Assembly (NCBI GenBank): GCA_964351745.1
Contig: CAYGPI010000040.1
Location: 1 to 22,130, forward strand
From: CAYNJF01 sp964351745
GTDB taxonomy: Bacteria > Pseudomonadota > Gammaproteobacteria > Berkiellales > Berkiellaceae
DNA: 22,130 nt
Direction of reading: 5' to 3'
Shown here: piece after piece, positions 15,895 to 22,130 of the stretch
Position numbering within the stretch: the first letter of the stretch is position 1
Layout of the letters: every line of letters starts with the position of its first letter
Program-made: the position numbers and the translations under genes
The notes under the pieces: generated by a model
What the model was told of the DNA's origin: nothing
The model's input: only the letters and a program-made list of their open reading frames with translations
Databases searched by the model: none

Positions 15895-16839
15895 ATGGCA
15901 GAATCAAGTAAGCAAAGAATTGGCTTTGAAATAGAGTATATTGGGGTTGATCTTGAAACAACAGCTCAAATTATTTCAGAGCTATTTAAAGGAGAAACCC
16001 AGGGCGTCAATACGAAAGCCATCAAAGTCAAAACATACCTAGGTCATTTCAAAGTCGAAAAGGACGCACAGCTCTTACAAAATCTCGCCGAAAAATCTAA
16101 AATTAACCGTGAAAATACGGCTTTAGATCTTGAAGGCTATGCAGAAGATTTTCTAAGTACATTACTTAAAAACTTTGTGCCAAATGAAATTGTCTGCCCA
16201 CCAATCGTAGTCAACGATATCCACCAGCTTAATCCATTGATTGAGCAATTAAGAAATTCAGGGGCTAAGGGAACGAGTCATTCCTTAGCTTATGCTTTTG
16301 GTTTACACATCAACCCTGAAGTTTCATCATTTGACCCAAACTATATTTTATCTCATATCCGAGCATTTATTGGTCTTTACCCTTGGATCAAGCATGAGAT
16401 GAATATCGATATTACCCGAACTGTTTCACAATATATCCAGCCCTACCCTGCTCTATATGCCCTTAAGGTTATGAATAAAGACTATGCGCCATCACTAACC
16501 ACCTTGATGGAAGACTACGTTAAGTATGTCCCAGATAGGAATTTTGCTCTCGACTTATACCCTTTATTTAAGCACATTCGTAAAAATGAAGACTGTGAAT
16601 ACTTCAATAATCTACTCATCAAAGCACGCCCCACCTTTCACTTTAGAATGCCTAACTGCAAAATAGATCAAGCTAACTGGTCTTTAGAAACAGAATATCA
16701 CTATTGGAAAACCATCGAAACAATCGCCATGAGCAATTCCAAATTAGATCAAATTATAGCGCTATATCATGACCATAGAAGCCAATTCGATCAAATGCCA
16801 TGGATCCAAAAAATTCAATCATTAGTGAATACAAAATGA
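15895..16839 (+). CDS. Putative amidoligase (COOH-NH2 ligase family)
   Basis: A 314-aa soluble enzyme of the glutamine-synthetase-like amidoligase superfamily (PF12224 type), which forms amide bonds between a carboxylate and an amine using ATP. Visible motifs are the family start RIGFEIEYIGV (8-18, metal-binding glutamates E12 and E14), SHSLAYAFGLHINPEV (128-143), RNFALDLYPLFKH (215-227) and ARPTFHFRMPNCKID (244-258), which fits the expected core. No signal peptide. Its substrate is unknown. The start follows a GGGATAG purine stretch. The stop overlaps the next gene's ATG by 4 bases (ATGA), so the two are translated together. Iyer, Aravind and co-workers described amidoligase/glutamine-amidotransferase pairs as candidate metabolite or peptide-modification systems, and this gene pair fits that description. 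Confidence 0.85.
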   Translation: MAESSKQRIGFEIEYIGVDLETTAQIISELFKGETQGVNTKAIKVKTYLGHFKVEKDAQLLQNLAEKSKINRENTALDLEGYAEDFLSTLLKNFVPNEIVCPPIVVNDIHQLNPLIEQLRNSGAKGTSHSLAYAFGLHINPEVSSFDPNYILSHIRAFIGLYPWIKHEMNIDITRTVSQYIQPYPALYALKVMNKDYAPSLTTLMEDYVKYVPDRNFALDLYPLFKHIRKNEDCEYFNNLLIKARPTFHFRMPNCKIDQANWSLETEYHYWKTIETIAMSNSKLDQIIALYHDHRSQFDQMPWIQKIQSLVNTK

Positions 16840-17528
16840 ATAGAAAACCGCGCATTGGGGTGACTCGCTCACACAAACGCGATCGTATCCCATACTATTG
16901 CATTAAATTTGTTTTATGGCTCTGTGGAGCAAAAACAATATTACTCACACCTAACAAGCCGCAGACAGACAAGCAACTTGATGGTCTAATCTTATCTGGT
17001 GGTATTGATATTCACTTAAGTGGCCCCAAAACCCACAGAAAGGAAAATTATCCATACGAGCCAGAAAGAGATAAGCTAGAGTATGACATGCTTCAAATAG
17101 CCCAAGCAGCTAAAATTCCTATTCTAGGAATTTGCCGAGGTGCACAATTAATCAACTTATCAAGGCAAGGCACTTTGCATTTTGATGTGGCAAGAGCCTA
17201 TGAAAAGGCAAAATACCCTTCCTCCTTATTAGCAAAAATTGCCTTCCGAAAGCGGATGTATCCCATTAAGGATTCTTTGATTTATAAAATCATTGGTGAC
17301 AATCGTGTTAAAATCAATAGCATTCATTCACAATCAATAGATTTGCTTGGTAACAACCTAATCATCACAGCCCAAGAAAAAAATAAAGTCGTTCAAGTGA
17401 TAGAAGATCCACGCTTTGATTTTCTCCTTGGGGTGCAATTTCACCCTGAGCTGCTTATTTACCACAAATATTTTAGAAAAATATTTTCAACATTTGTAAA
17501 GGCAGCAAAAAAGCACATGGGTCACTAA
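16836..17528 (+). CDS. Class-I glutamine amidotransferase-like (peptidase C26) protein
   Basis: A 230-aa enzyme of the gamma-glutamyl hydrolase / PuuD-like class-I amidotransferase family. It either hydrolyses a gamma-glutamyl amide or supplies ammonia to the neighbouring amidoligase. Seen: GLILSGGIDIH (50-60), ERDKLEYDML (77-86), nucleophile elbow GICRGAQLIN (98-107, Cys100), SIHSQSI (162-168) and the catalytic GVQFHPE (His203, Glu205). All three catalytic residues are present. The ATG at 16836 is chosen over the in-frame ATG at 16800. It gives the normal MNRKPRIGVT start and overlaps the amidoligase stop. The gene ends overlapping by 3-4 bases with the convergent exported protein gene. Confidence 0.88.
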   Translation: MNRKPRIGVTRSHKRDRIPYYCIKFVLWLCGAKTILLTPNKPQTDKQLDGLILSGGIDIHLSGPKTHRKENYPYEPERDKLEYDMLQIAQAAKIPILGICRGAQLINLSRQGTLHFDVARAYEKAKYPSSLLAKIAFRKRMYPIKDSLIYKIIGDNRVKINSIHSQSIDLLGNNLIITAQEKNKVVQVIEDPRFDFLLGVQFHPELLIYHKYFRKIFSTFVKAAKKHMGH

Positions 17529-18163
17529 TTCTTGATAACCTTAGCTATATTTTTTGCCATAATTTTTGATTCTGAGAAGAAGCTATCATCAACATAACCT
17601 TCAACATACAATCGATCACCTACATCGATTGACTTCAAGCCTTGTTCGTAAGGAGCTATCTTGTGAATTTGACTCACGTCAACTAAAATCACGCCATAAG
17701 ATGTTTTCAGCAAAAAACCACTATTTGATTTTTGCATGACAATACCCTGAAGATGAATGGGATCCTTCTCATCAGCTCCAAACAGATCACCCAGCATGTT
17801 CATTTCTTCATCTTTGTCACTCACAAAAACATAAAGCATCAAATTTTGAACGTATACTGTGCTTGCCTCTATCGACCGTTTCTCAAATAAATCTTTATCC
17901 ATGCGTCCAAAAACAACAACGCGATCCCCTTGCCTAAGCCATTCAATTTCACGATCTTTATCGTAGTCATCTACTTCGACGATAATTTCACCAAAATTTG
18001 AGGCCATAACAAAAGACTCTCCTTTTTGATCGATGGATTTTATAACGCCTCTCACCATCAAAGGTTGCTCATTTTTAACCGCATCTAAATCCAAAGCAAA
18101 CACACTTGTCCAGTGAATCATACCTAAAAGCAAAAAAAGTAGTGAAAAATGCAATTTTTTCAT
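17525..18163 (-). CDS. Exported protein with two tandem OB-fold repeats
   Basis: A 212-aa protein with a signal peptide (MKKLHFSLLF, then hydrophobic residues, probable cleavage after SVFA at residue 23), so it is probably periplasmic. The mature part is an internal duplication of a NirD/YgiW-type OB-fold. The first copy covers about 34-105 (VRGVIKSIDQKGESF; GDRVVVFGRMDKD). The second covers about 137-209 (LQGIVMQKSNSGFLL; GDRLYVEGYVDDSF), joined by an acidic linker (SDKDEEMNMLGDLFG). This fold binds ligands or proteins, and no enzyme motif is visible. The start is the ATG at 18163-18161, with GGGAG 5-6 bases upstream. A TTG at 18175 is less likely. It converges with and slightly overlaps the amidotransferase gene. 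A Fur-box-like site lies just upstream. Confidence 0.8.
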   Translation of the reverse strand: MKKLHFSLLFLLLGMIHWTSVFALDLDAVKNEQPLMVRGVIKSIDQKGESFVMASNFGEIIVEVDDYDKDREIEWLRQGDRVVVFGRMDKDLFEKRSIEASTVYVQNLMLYVFVSDKDEEMNMLGDLFGADEKDPIHLQGIVMQKSNSGFLLKTSYGVILVDVSQIHKIAPYEQGLKSIDVGDRLYVEGYVDDSFFSESKIMAKNIAKVIKN

Positions 18164-18186
18164 AAGTTCTCCCAAATTATACTTTG

Positions 18187-18205
18187 TAAAGTCATTATCA
18201 TTATC
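18187..18205 (-). promoter_or_regulatory. Fur-box-like operator upstream of the OB-fold gene
   Basis: On the minus strand the 19 bases GATAATGATAATGACTTTA match the Fur consensus (GATAATGATAATCATTATC) at 15 of 19 positions, including the whole first two hexamers. The site sits 24 bases before the ATG of the exported OB-fold gene. It contains -10-like TAAT sequences, so a bound repressor would block transcription. This suggests iron repression by the Fur encoded at 4689-5141. No binding evidence is available. Confidence 0.5.
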
Positions 18206-18332
18206 GACGATAAAACGATTTGATAGAATGCTTAAAACTCAACAATTTAAACAACTTACCTACTTAAAGTAGAGGACGCGTCTTTGATAGCGCTGAATTT
18301 ATGTCTACATTAAATCAATAATCATCATTCAA

Positions 18333-19610
18333 TCATTCGTTATTAGAATAGACTAAAGTAAAATCTTTGGTAGATCTGCAAAAAGTTTCCTTAAGGAAAA
18401 ATAATGAAATAAACAGGGCACCTGAGAGAAGAATGAGAATAAAAGTGAAAGCAAACACGTAGTCACTTGCCTGTGATCCATTTGCTTGATCATGAAACTC
18501 CAGCAGCCATCCAATAACAGGGGCATTTACAGAGCATACGAAAGCTATCATGGCATTATTAAAGCCTAAGCCTGCAGCTAAGTAGAAACGATTGCACTGC
18601 TCTGCAATAATAGCAAAGCCAACACTTTGACCTGCCGCGCCGACGCCTAACATGAAGAAACATAAAATTAACATCGTTTGGGAATATGGCAAATAAACAA
18701 TACCTATCATGGCAACCAAGCCTGAAAAAGCTGCCAACACCATCATTGTTTTTCTACGTCTAAAAAAATCTGACATAAATCCTAGTAATGGGCATCCAAT
18801 GGCATACCCTAACCAGCCGACAGTTATCATATAGGATGAGAAACTAGGACTATAGCCTTTTAACTCAAGAAAAAGTTTCCCCTCATTCTCAGAGAGATAT
18901 TCTAATGTAAAGTAAACTAATGCGGAATATAGGGCAATAAGCCAAATTTGCTTCTGTTTTAAAATAGAGCTAAGGCTTACCTTCACTGAAGATGGTCGAT
19001 TTAGAATCTTAAATTTTCCAAGATTCTGACGATTATTTTTAACAAGAGCAAACACTAAAATAGCTAATCCAAATCCAAAAATACCAAGCCCCACAAAGAT
19101 AGATCGCCATTCGATCGCCCCAGTAGAAGCCATTGAATGAAACGGGCCTGCAGCAGTCATTGGGCCAATCGTACCAATAAACTGCGACAAGCCTATAAAC
19201 AAACCATAATGCTTTTTAGGCATCCAATCGTAAACAGCAAGAAGCAAACAAACAAATCCAAAAGAAGAGCCTAATCCCATCAACATTCTTGCCATCGTGG
19301 CTGATTTAAACTCGTAGGTCATAGCAAAAAGGAGGCTTGATATGGCACAAATGATAACAGCCGATGTTAAAGTCTTTTTTAAACCATATTTATCAGCAAT
19401 CAATCCAACAGGCACTTGCATAAGCCCATAAACTACCATATACGCCGAAGTGCTTAATATGGCGAAAGAAAAGGATGATAGATTTAGATCATACATAATC
19501 GGATGCTGAAAAGTGCCAAGCACTGTCCTAAGCAAAAATTCATAGGTAAAAAAGATGGCACATACAATCCAGATGACCGTACCCATAGGCGATACTTTTA
19601 TATTTTGCAT
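18333..19610 (-). CDS. MFS transporter, phthalate-permease / Pht-like type
   Basis: A 425-aa inner-membrane transporter with about 12 hydrophobic segments. The start FFTYEFLLRTVLGTFQHPIM and SAYMVVYGLMQVPVGLIADK, leading into motif A (G69 to K79, GLIADKYGLKK), are typical of the anion:cation symporter/Pht branch of MFS. That branch is expanded in Legionella and Coxiella, where some members import amino acids; substrate assignment is not possible here. A central basic loop (NNRQNLGKFKILNRPSSVKV) separates the two halves. Its start is 3 bases after the stop codon of the AstE-like gene, so the two form an operon and may share a substrate. No promoter or clear Shine-Dalgarno sequence of its own is visible. 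Confidence 0.9.
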   Translation of the reverse strand: MQNIKVSPMGTVIWIVCAIFFTYEFLLRTVLGTFQHPIMYDLNLSSFSFAILSTSAYMVVYGLMQVPVGLIADKYGLKKTLTSAVIICAISSLLFAMTYEFKSATMARMLMGLGSSFGFVCLLLAVYDWMPKKHYGLFIGLSQFIGTIGPMTAAGPFHSMASTGAIEWRSIFVGLGIFGFGLAILVFALVKNNRQNLGKFKILNRPSSVKVSLSSILKQKQIWLIALYSALVYFTLEYLSENEGKLFLELKGYSPSFSSYMITVGWLGYAIGCPLLGFMSDFFRRRKTMMVLAAFSGLVAMIGIVYLPYSQTMLILCFFMLGVGAAGQSVGFAIIAEQCNRFYLAAGLGFNNAMIAFVCSVNAPVIGWLLEFHDQANGSQASDYVFAFTFILILLSGALFISLFFLKETFCRSTKDFTLVYSNNE

Positions 19611-19613
19611 GGT

Positions 19614-20639
19614 CTAGGTTTGCTCTTCAGCATCTTGGTTGTGCTCTTCCCAAGATTCGATTGCATTTTCAGCTCTAGTATAATCAATGAATGAAGCAAT
19701 TTTGAAAATGGAAAGTCCTTCATGAATTAATGGGGTCGTATTAATCCCTACAATCAAGCCATCCCCTGTCGCCCTAACATTCTCAGCGATATCCGAGCTA
19801 AAAGGATCTGATATCGTACCAAGTTTATCACCCTTTTTAATCGTTTGCCCTAATTCAACAAAGGTATGTAAGATGCCGCCTTTGTGGGCAACTATCCAAT
19901 CTTCATCTTGTGAAAAGACTGGCTCAATGTCATAAATAGGATCCTCGTTAGGTAGCAGATCAATGCACCTCATAATATTGATAATGCCATTCACGCCTAA
20001 TGAAATAGAATCTTCATCAAAACGCATGGCTTCACCTGCTTGATAAACAATAAGAGGTATGTTGAGATTTTCAGTTGTTTGTCTAAAATTATTGCCTTCA
20101 AGTTTCACATTTGTAATCACTGGGGCTTGGAAAGCTTTAGCGAGCTGCTTTGTTTTTTGATTATCAAAATTACAATAAACCTGCGGAAGAATATTATGAT
20201 TCAAAGCACCAGTATCAAGCTCAATACAAAAATCAGCCATTTTAATCAGCTCTTGCGTAAATATGTAAGCAACGCGCTCACCAAAATTTCCTTCTGGCTG
20301 CCCAGGAAAGCAATCAGAAAGATTATCGCCAGACGGTAGCATCTCAGGATAGTGCGTTAGACCGTAGATGTTCATGACCGGCACCGCAACAATTGTGCCA
20401 CTAATATCTTTGCCCTCGAATGATTTAATCAACCGATTAACAATTTCAAGGCCATTCATTTCATTGCCATCAATGGTGGAAAAAATTAAGAGACATGGGC
20501 CTGGCTTTTGTCCATGGATTACTTTAATTGGCATATAAAGTGGCGCACAAGAATAGAGATCTGGCATTTGTAAGGCTAAATGGGCCTTTTCACCTGGTTG
20601 TATATACTCATTATAAATACAGAGGGGCGTGTTTTTCAT
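19614..20639 (-). CDS. Succinylglutamate desuccinylase/aspartoacylase-family protein, altered metal site
   Basis: A 341-aa protein of the AstE/ASPA branch of M14 zinc hydrolases. The N-terminal catalytic-like domain is followed, from about 240, by a beta-rich domain (AHKGGILHTFVELGQTIKKG; DGLIVGINTTPLIHEG). Active members hydrolyse an N-acyl amino acid using a zinc held by His, Glu and His. Here the HGxE-type motif reads STIDGNEMNG, so the first His is Asp57 and Glu60 is kept. The DLHTG-type motif reads ELDTG, so the second His is Asp142. The usual DLNRCFPG-type stretch reads NLSDCFPG (Arg replaced by D109), the arginine after LPQ is tyrosine (LPQVYC), and the usual YEGGE is YQAGE. The protein may be catalytically dead, use another metal or bind the substrate only. 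It is co-transcribed with the MFS gene. No clear Shine-Dalgarno sequence is seen. Confidence 0.88.
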   Translation of the reverse strand: MKNTPLCIYNEYIQPGEKAHLALQMPDLYSCAPLYMPIKVIHGQKPGPCLLIFSTIDGNEMNGLEIVNRLIKSFEGKDISGTIVAVPVMNIYGLTHYPEMLPSGDNLSDCFPGQPEGNFGERVAYIFTQELIKMADFCIELDTGALNHNILPQVYCNFDNQKTKQLAKAFQAPVITNVKLEGNNFRQTTENLNIPLIVYQAGEAMRFDEDSISLGVNGIINIMRCIDLLPNEDPIYDIEPVFSQDEDWIVAHKGGILHTFVELGQTIKKGDKLGTISDPFSSDIAENVRATGDGLIVGINTTPLIHEGLSIFKIASFIDYTRAENAIESWEEHNQDAEEQT

Positions 20640-20818
20640 ACTGAAAATAAAGTCCGCAATTCAAAAAGTTATGATTATAACACGATTAATTACTTAATGA
20701 TAGGTCATCTATATTGCTTCTATTCTTGGCATAAATCATTCTCATAAAATGATATCCATTAATAAAGCTCTTTTGGCTCACATTAATATCCAAGTATTTT
20801 TTACACAGAATAATTTTA

Positions 20819-20824
20819 TATAAT
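20819..20824 (+). promoter_or_regulatory. Possible -10 box upstream of the phospholipase gene
   Basis: TATAAT at 20819-20824, about 45 bases before the first ATG, in AT-rich spacer. No matching -35 is seen at the right distance (only T-rich sequence). The wider spacer 20640-20868 also has a 6-bp inverted repeat, ATCATT (20737-20742) with AATGAT (20748-20753 region), whose role is unknown. Confidence 0.35.
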
Positions 20825-20868
20825 CTGCATCATCCGCTTTTCTATTTCCAGATATAGAAAATTAGGAT

Positions 20869-21801
20869 ATGATGCCCACCTTAAAAGCGAAGCCTCATTC
20901 CCACGATAGTCTTCTTTACTCTTTCATACTGGCAAAAGATATGAGCATTAAAAAAAAACTTTGTAACATTGAATACATCCTTCAATACATCGCTTACACG
21001 ATAGTCTGCATCAGCAGCACATTGCCTCATCTAAGTTATGCGAACCACAGCGATTTCTGTTCCCCAGAATGTTTGAATACTCAACAAGAAACAGAGCTTT
21101 TTCATCGCATCAATTATGTCTTGCCTTACTATTATTCAACTAATTTAAATCGAACAGCGCTTCCAGAAAGCACGTCAGCTATGATTAAGAATACAGAGTT
21201 TAGTGGTCAACTGAGCCTAAAAATGCCGATTTTTAGTCGTTACTTTAGAAACAGCACTTCTCTTTATATCGCTTATACTCAGCTTTCGTATTGGCAATTA
21301 TATGTCAAATCACCCTATTTTAGAGATACAAACTATCGCCCAGAAATATTTTTTAGATTTCTCCCCAATACAAATTGGAAAATTGATCTTGGCGTCGAGC
21401 ATCAGTCTAACGGAAGAGGTAATCATCTTGAGCGAAGCTGGAATCGAGCCTTTTCAAATATTGAATATGCCAAAGGCAACTTTGTCGCGGGCTATAAACC
21501 ATGGCTACTCATTTTTAAAAACAATTCAAGCAACTTACATAACCCAGATATTACCCATTTTTTGGGATATGATCAAGCATGGCTAGGCTATCGTCACGAA
21601 AATCTAGCTGTCAACTTAGAAGTATCTCATCTCAAAAGTTTACTCAATCGTGGGCGTCAGAAATTTGAAATAACCTATCGATTAAAACCATATGTGTACA
21701 TCTATGCTCAAATCAATCATGGCTATGGCCAAACTTTAATTGATTACAATCGCGAATCCACAGGTTATGGCGCAGGATTTGCATTTTCACCTGCAATATA
21801 A
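20869..21801 (+). CDS. pldA: Outer membrane phospholipase A (PldA)
   Basis: Integral outer-membrane beta-barrel phospholipase that hydrolyses acyl chains of phospholipids when dimerised with calcium. Up to 310 aa. Catalytic motif GVEHQSNGRG (H178, S180) with N192 in RSWNR. The Ser-Asn spacing of 12 is the same as in E. coli PldA. Further PldA signatures are YRPEIFFRFLPN (156-167), YKPW (209-212), NPDITHFLGYDQ (225-236) and the end GYGQTLIDYN (285-294). The start is uncertain. The ATG at 20869 or 20872 follows AGGA but gives 24 extra polar residues before the basic signal-peptide start. The in-frame ATG at 20941 (MSIKKKLCNIEYILQY, cleavage near SYA at residue 58) gives a normal export signal but has no Shine-Dalgarno sequence. 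It converges with an RTX-like gene. Confidence 0.93.
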   Translation: MMPTLKAKPHSHDSLLYSFILAKDMSIKKKLCNIEYILQYIAYTIVCISSTLPHLSYANHSDFCSPECLNTQQETELFHRINYVLPYYYSTNLNRTALPESTSAMIKNTEFSGQLSLKMPIFSRYFRNSTSLYIAYTQLSYWQLYVKSPYFRDTNYRPEIFFRFLPNTNWKIDLGVEHQSNGRGNHLERSWNRAFSNIEYAKGNFVAGYKPWLLIFKNNSSNLHNPDITHFLGYDQAWLGYRHENLAVNLEVSHLKSLLNRGRQKFEITYRLKPYVYIYAQINHGYGQTLIDYNRESTGYGAGFAFSPAI

Positions 21802-21872
21802 GGCTCTTAATAGCATAGAAGTCGCGCATGGCCACAAGATGAAGTAGCCTTAAAGCTAGCTCTCTTAGGTTC

Positions 21873-21900
21873 AAAAAAATTTTCTATTTATATTAGAAAA
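21873..21900 (-). terminator. Terminator-like hairpin after the RTX-like gene
   Basis: On the minus strand, TTTTCTA and TAGAAAA (together 21880-21900, 7-base loop) form a hairpin followed immediately by seven T residues (21879-21873). The stem contains only one G-C pair, so it is weak. It overlaps the stop codon of the RTX-like gene. Confidence 0.4.
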
Positions 21901-22130
21901 TAAAATCAGAATCTTGCAGATCTAAGGCGCTCACACCTTGTAGCGTTAAAGAGCCCCCGGGTAAGGAAATAAAGGCATCACTACCTACTTGTGACACATC
22001 AAGATCAGCGACACTACTCGCACCATTGAGATATGCACTTAGAAAAGAAAAATCAATTTGATCACCAGCGGAGTGATTAAACTCTGTGAGGAAGTCGTCC
22101 CCGATGATTAACAGATGACCATATACAACA
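21893..22130 (-). CDS. RTX-like/type I-secreted protein, C-terminal end (partial)
   Basis: The last 79 residues of a protein whose start lies beyond the right edge. The sequence reads IIGDDFLTEFNHSAGDQIDF, then SFLSAYLNG, VSQVGSDAFISL and LTLQGVSALDLQDSDFIF. This closely resembles the C-terminal domain after RTX repeats: a short GDD-x-x-x-x-F calcium-type strand, a GD-x-I/L-D-F/L segment, a V-x-x-x-G-x-D-A motif and a terminal hydrophobic pair after D. In that family the tail carries the type I secretion signal. No ABC or HlyD-like secretion genes are in the window. The repeats themselves would be upstream, off the window, so the toxin, adhesin or enzyme type is unknown. Confidence 0.75.
   Translation of the reverse strand, partial: VVYGHLLIIGDDFLTEFNHSAGDQIDFSFLSAYLNGASSVADLDVSQVGSDAFISLPGGSLTLQGVSALDLQDSDFIF

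Noticed and set aside
20040..20339. Plus-strand open frame of 99 codons
   Set aside because: Antisense to the AstE-like gene, which has clear family motifs over the whole stretch.
21302..21586. Second plus-strand frame of 94 codons inside pldA
   Set aside because: The pldA frame carries the catalytic motif over this region; this one has no family match.
1..22130. tRNA, rRNA, CRISPR arrays, insertion sequences
   Set aside because: No cloverleaf with a TTCGA-type arm, no regularly spaced direct repeats and no transposase motifs were seen by eye.

Overview
The window is an AT-rich gammaproteobacterial chromosome segment. Its left end keeps a conserved order: dnaK-grpE on the minus strand, then divergent nadK-recN, fur and bamE. 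As I recall, E. coli has grpE/nadK/recN/bamE and Pseudomonas has recN-fur-omlA. The accessory part to the right carries a large eukaryote-like mosaic protein (papain-fold protease signature, ankyrin repeats, protein kinase), a degenerate LuxR-type regulator and a phthalate-permease-like MFS transporter. This mix suggests a host-associated member of the Legionellales (Legionella/Coxiella/Berkiella-like). The lineage is inference, because there is no rRNA in the window.

Layout. 1-1217: 5' part of dnaK and complete grpE (minus), with a sigma32-type heat-shock promoter in front of grpE. 1549-4116: nadK and recN, 6 bases apart. 4188-4637: an unrecognised two-TM protein. 4689-5618: fur (minus) and divergent bamE (plus). 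5672-5923: small conserved protein. 6143-8339: LysR regulator divergent from a Bcr/CflA-like drug exporter. 8626-13430: one very long effector-like gene, interrupted in the kinase domain by a 10-N assembly gap at 11550-11559. 13532-14419: LuxR-like protein. 14653-15428: small orphan protein and SixA phosphohistidine phosphatase. 15452-15673: small two-TM protein (minus). 15895-17528: overlapping amidoligase and class-I glutamine amidotransferase genes. 17525-18163: exported tandem OB-fold protein (minus) behind a Fur-box-like site. 18333-20639: two-gene operon (minus) of a succinylglutamate desuccinylase/aspartoacylase-family protein, with its zinc-site residues replaced, and an MFS transporter. 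20869-21801: outer-membrane phospholipase A. 21893-22130: C-terminal end of an RTX-like secreted protein (minus), running off the window.

How the parts may work together. The left block is housekeeping: protein folding, NADP synthesis, recombination repair, iron regulation and outer-membrane assembly. The right block looks like accessory functions for host contact and small-molecule metabolism. Its most notable items are the protease-ankyrin-kinase protein, the amidoligase/amidotransferase pair and the AstE-like protein with altered metal ligands. No tRNA, rRNA, CRISPR array or insertion sequence was seen.
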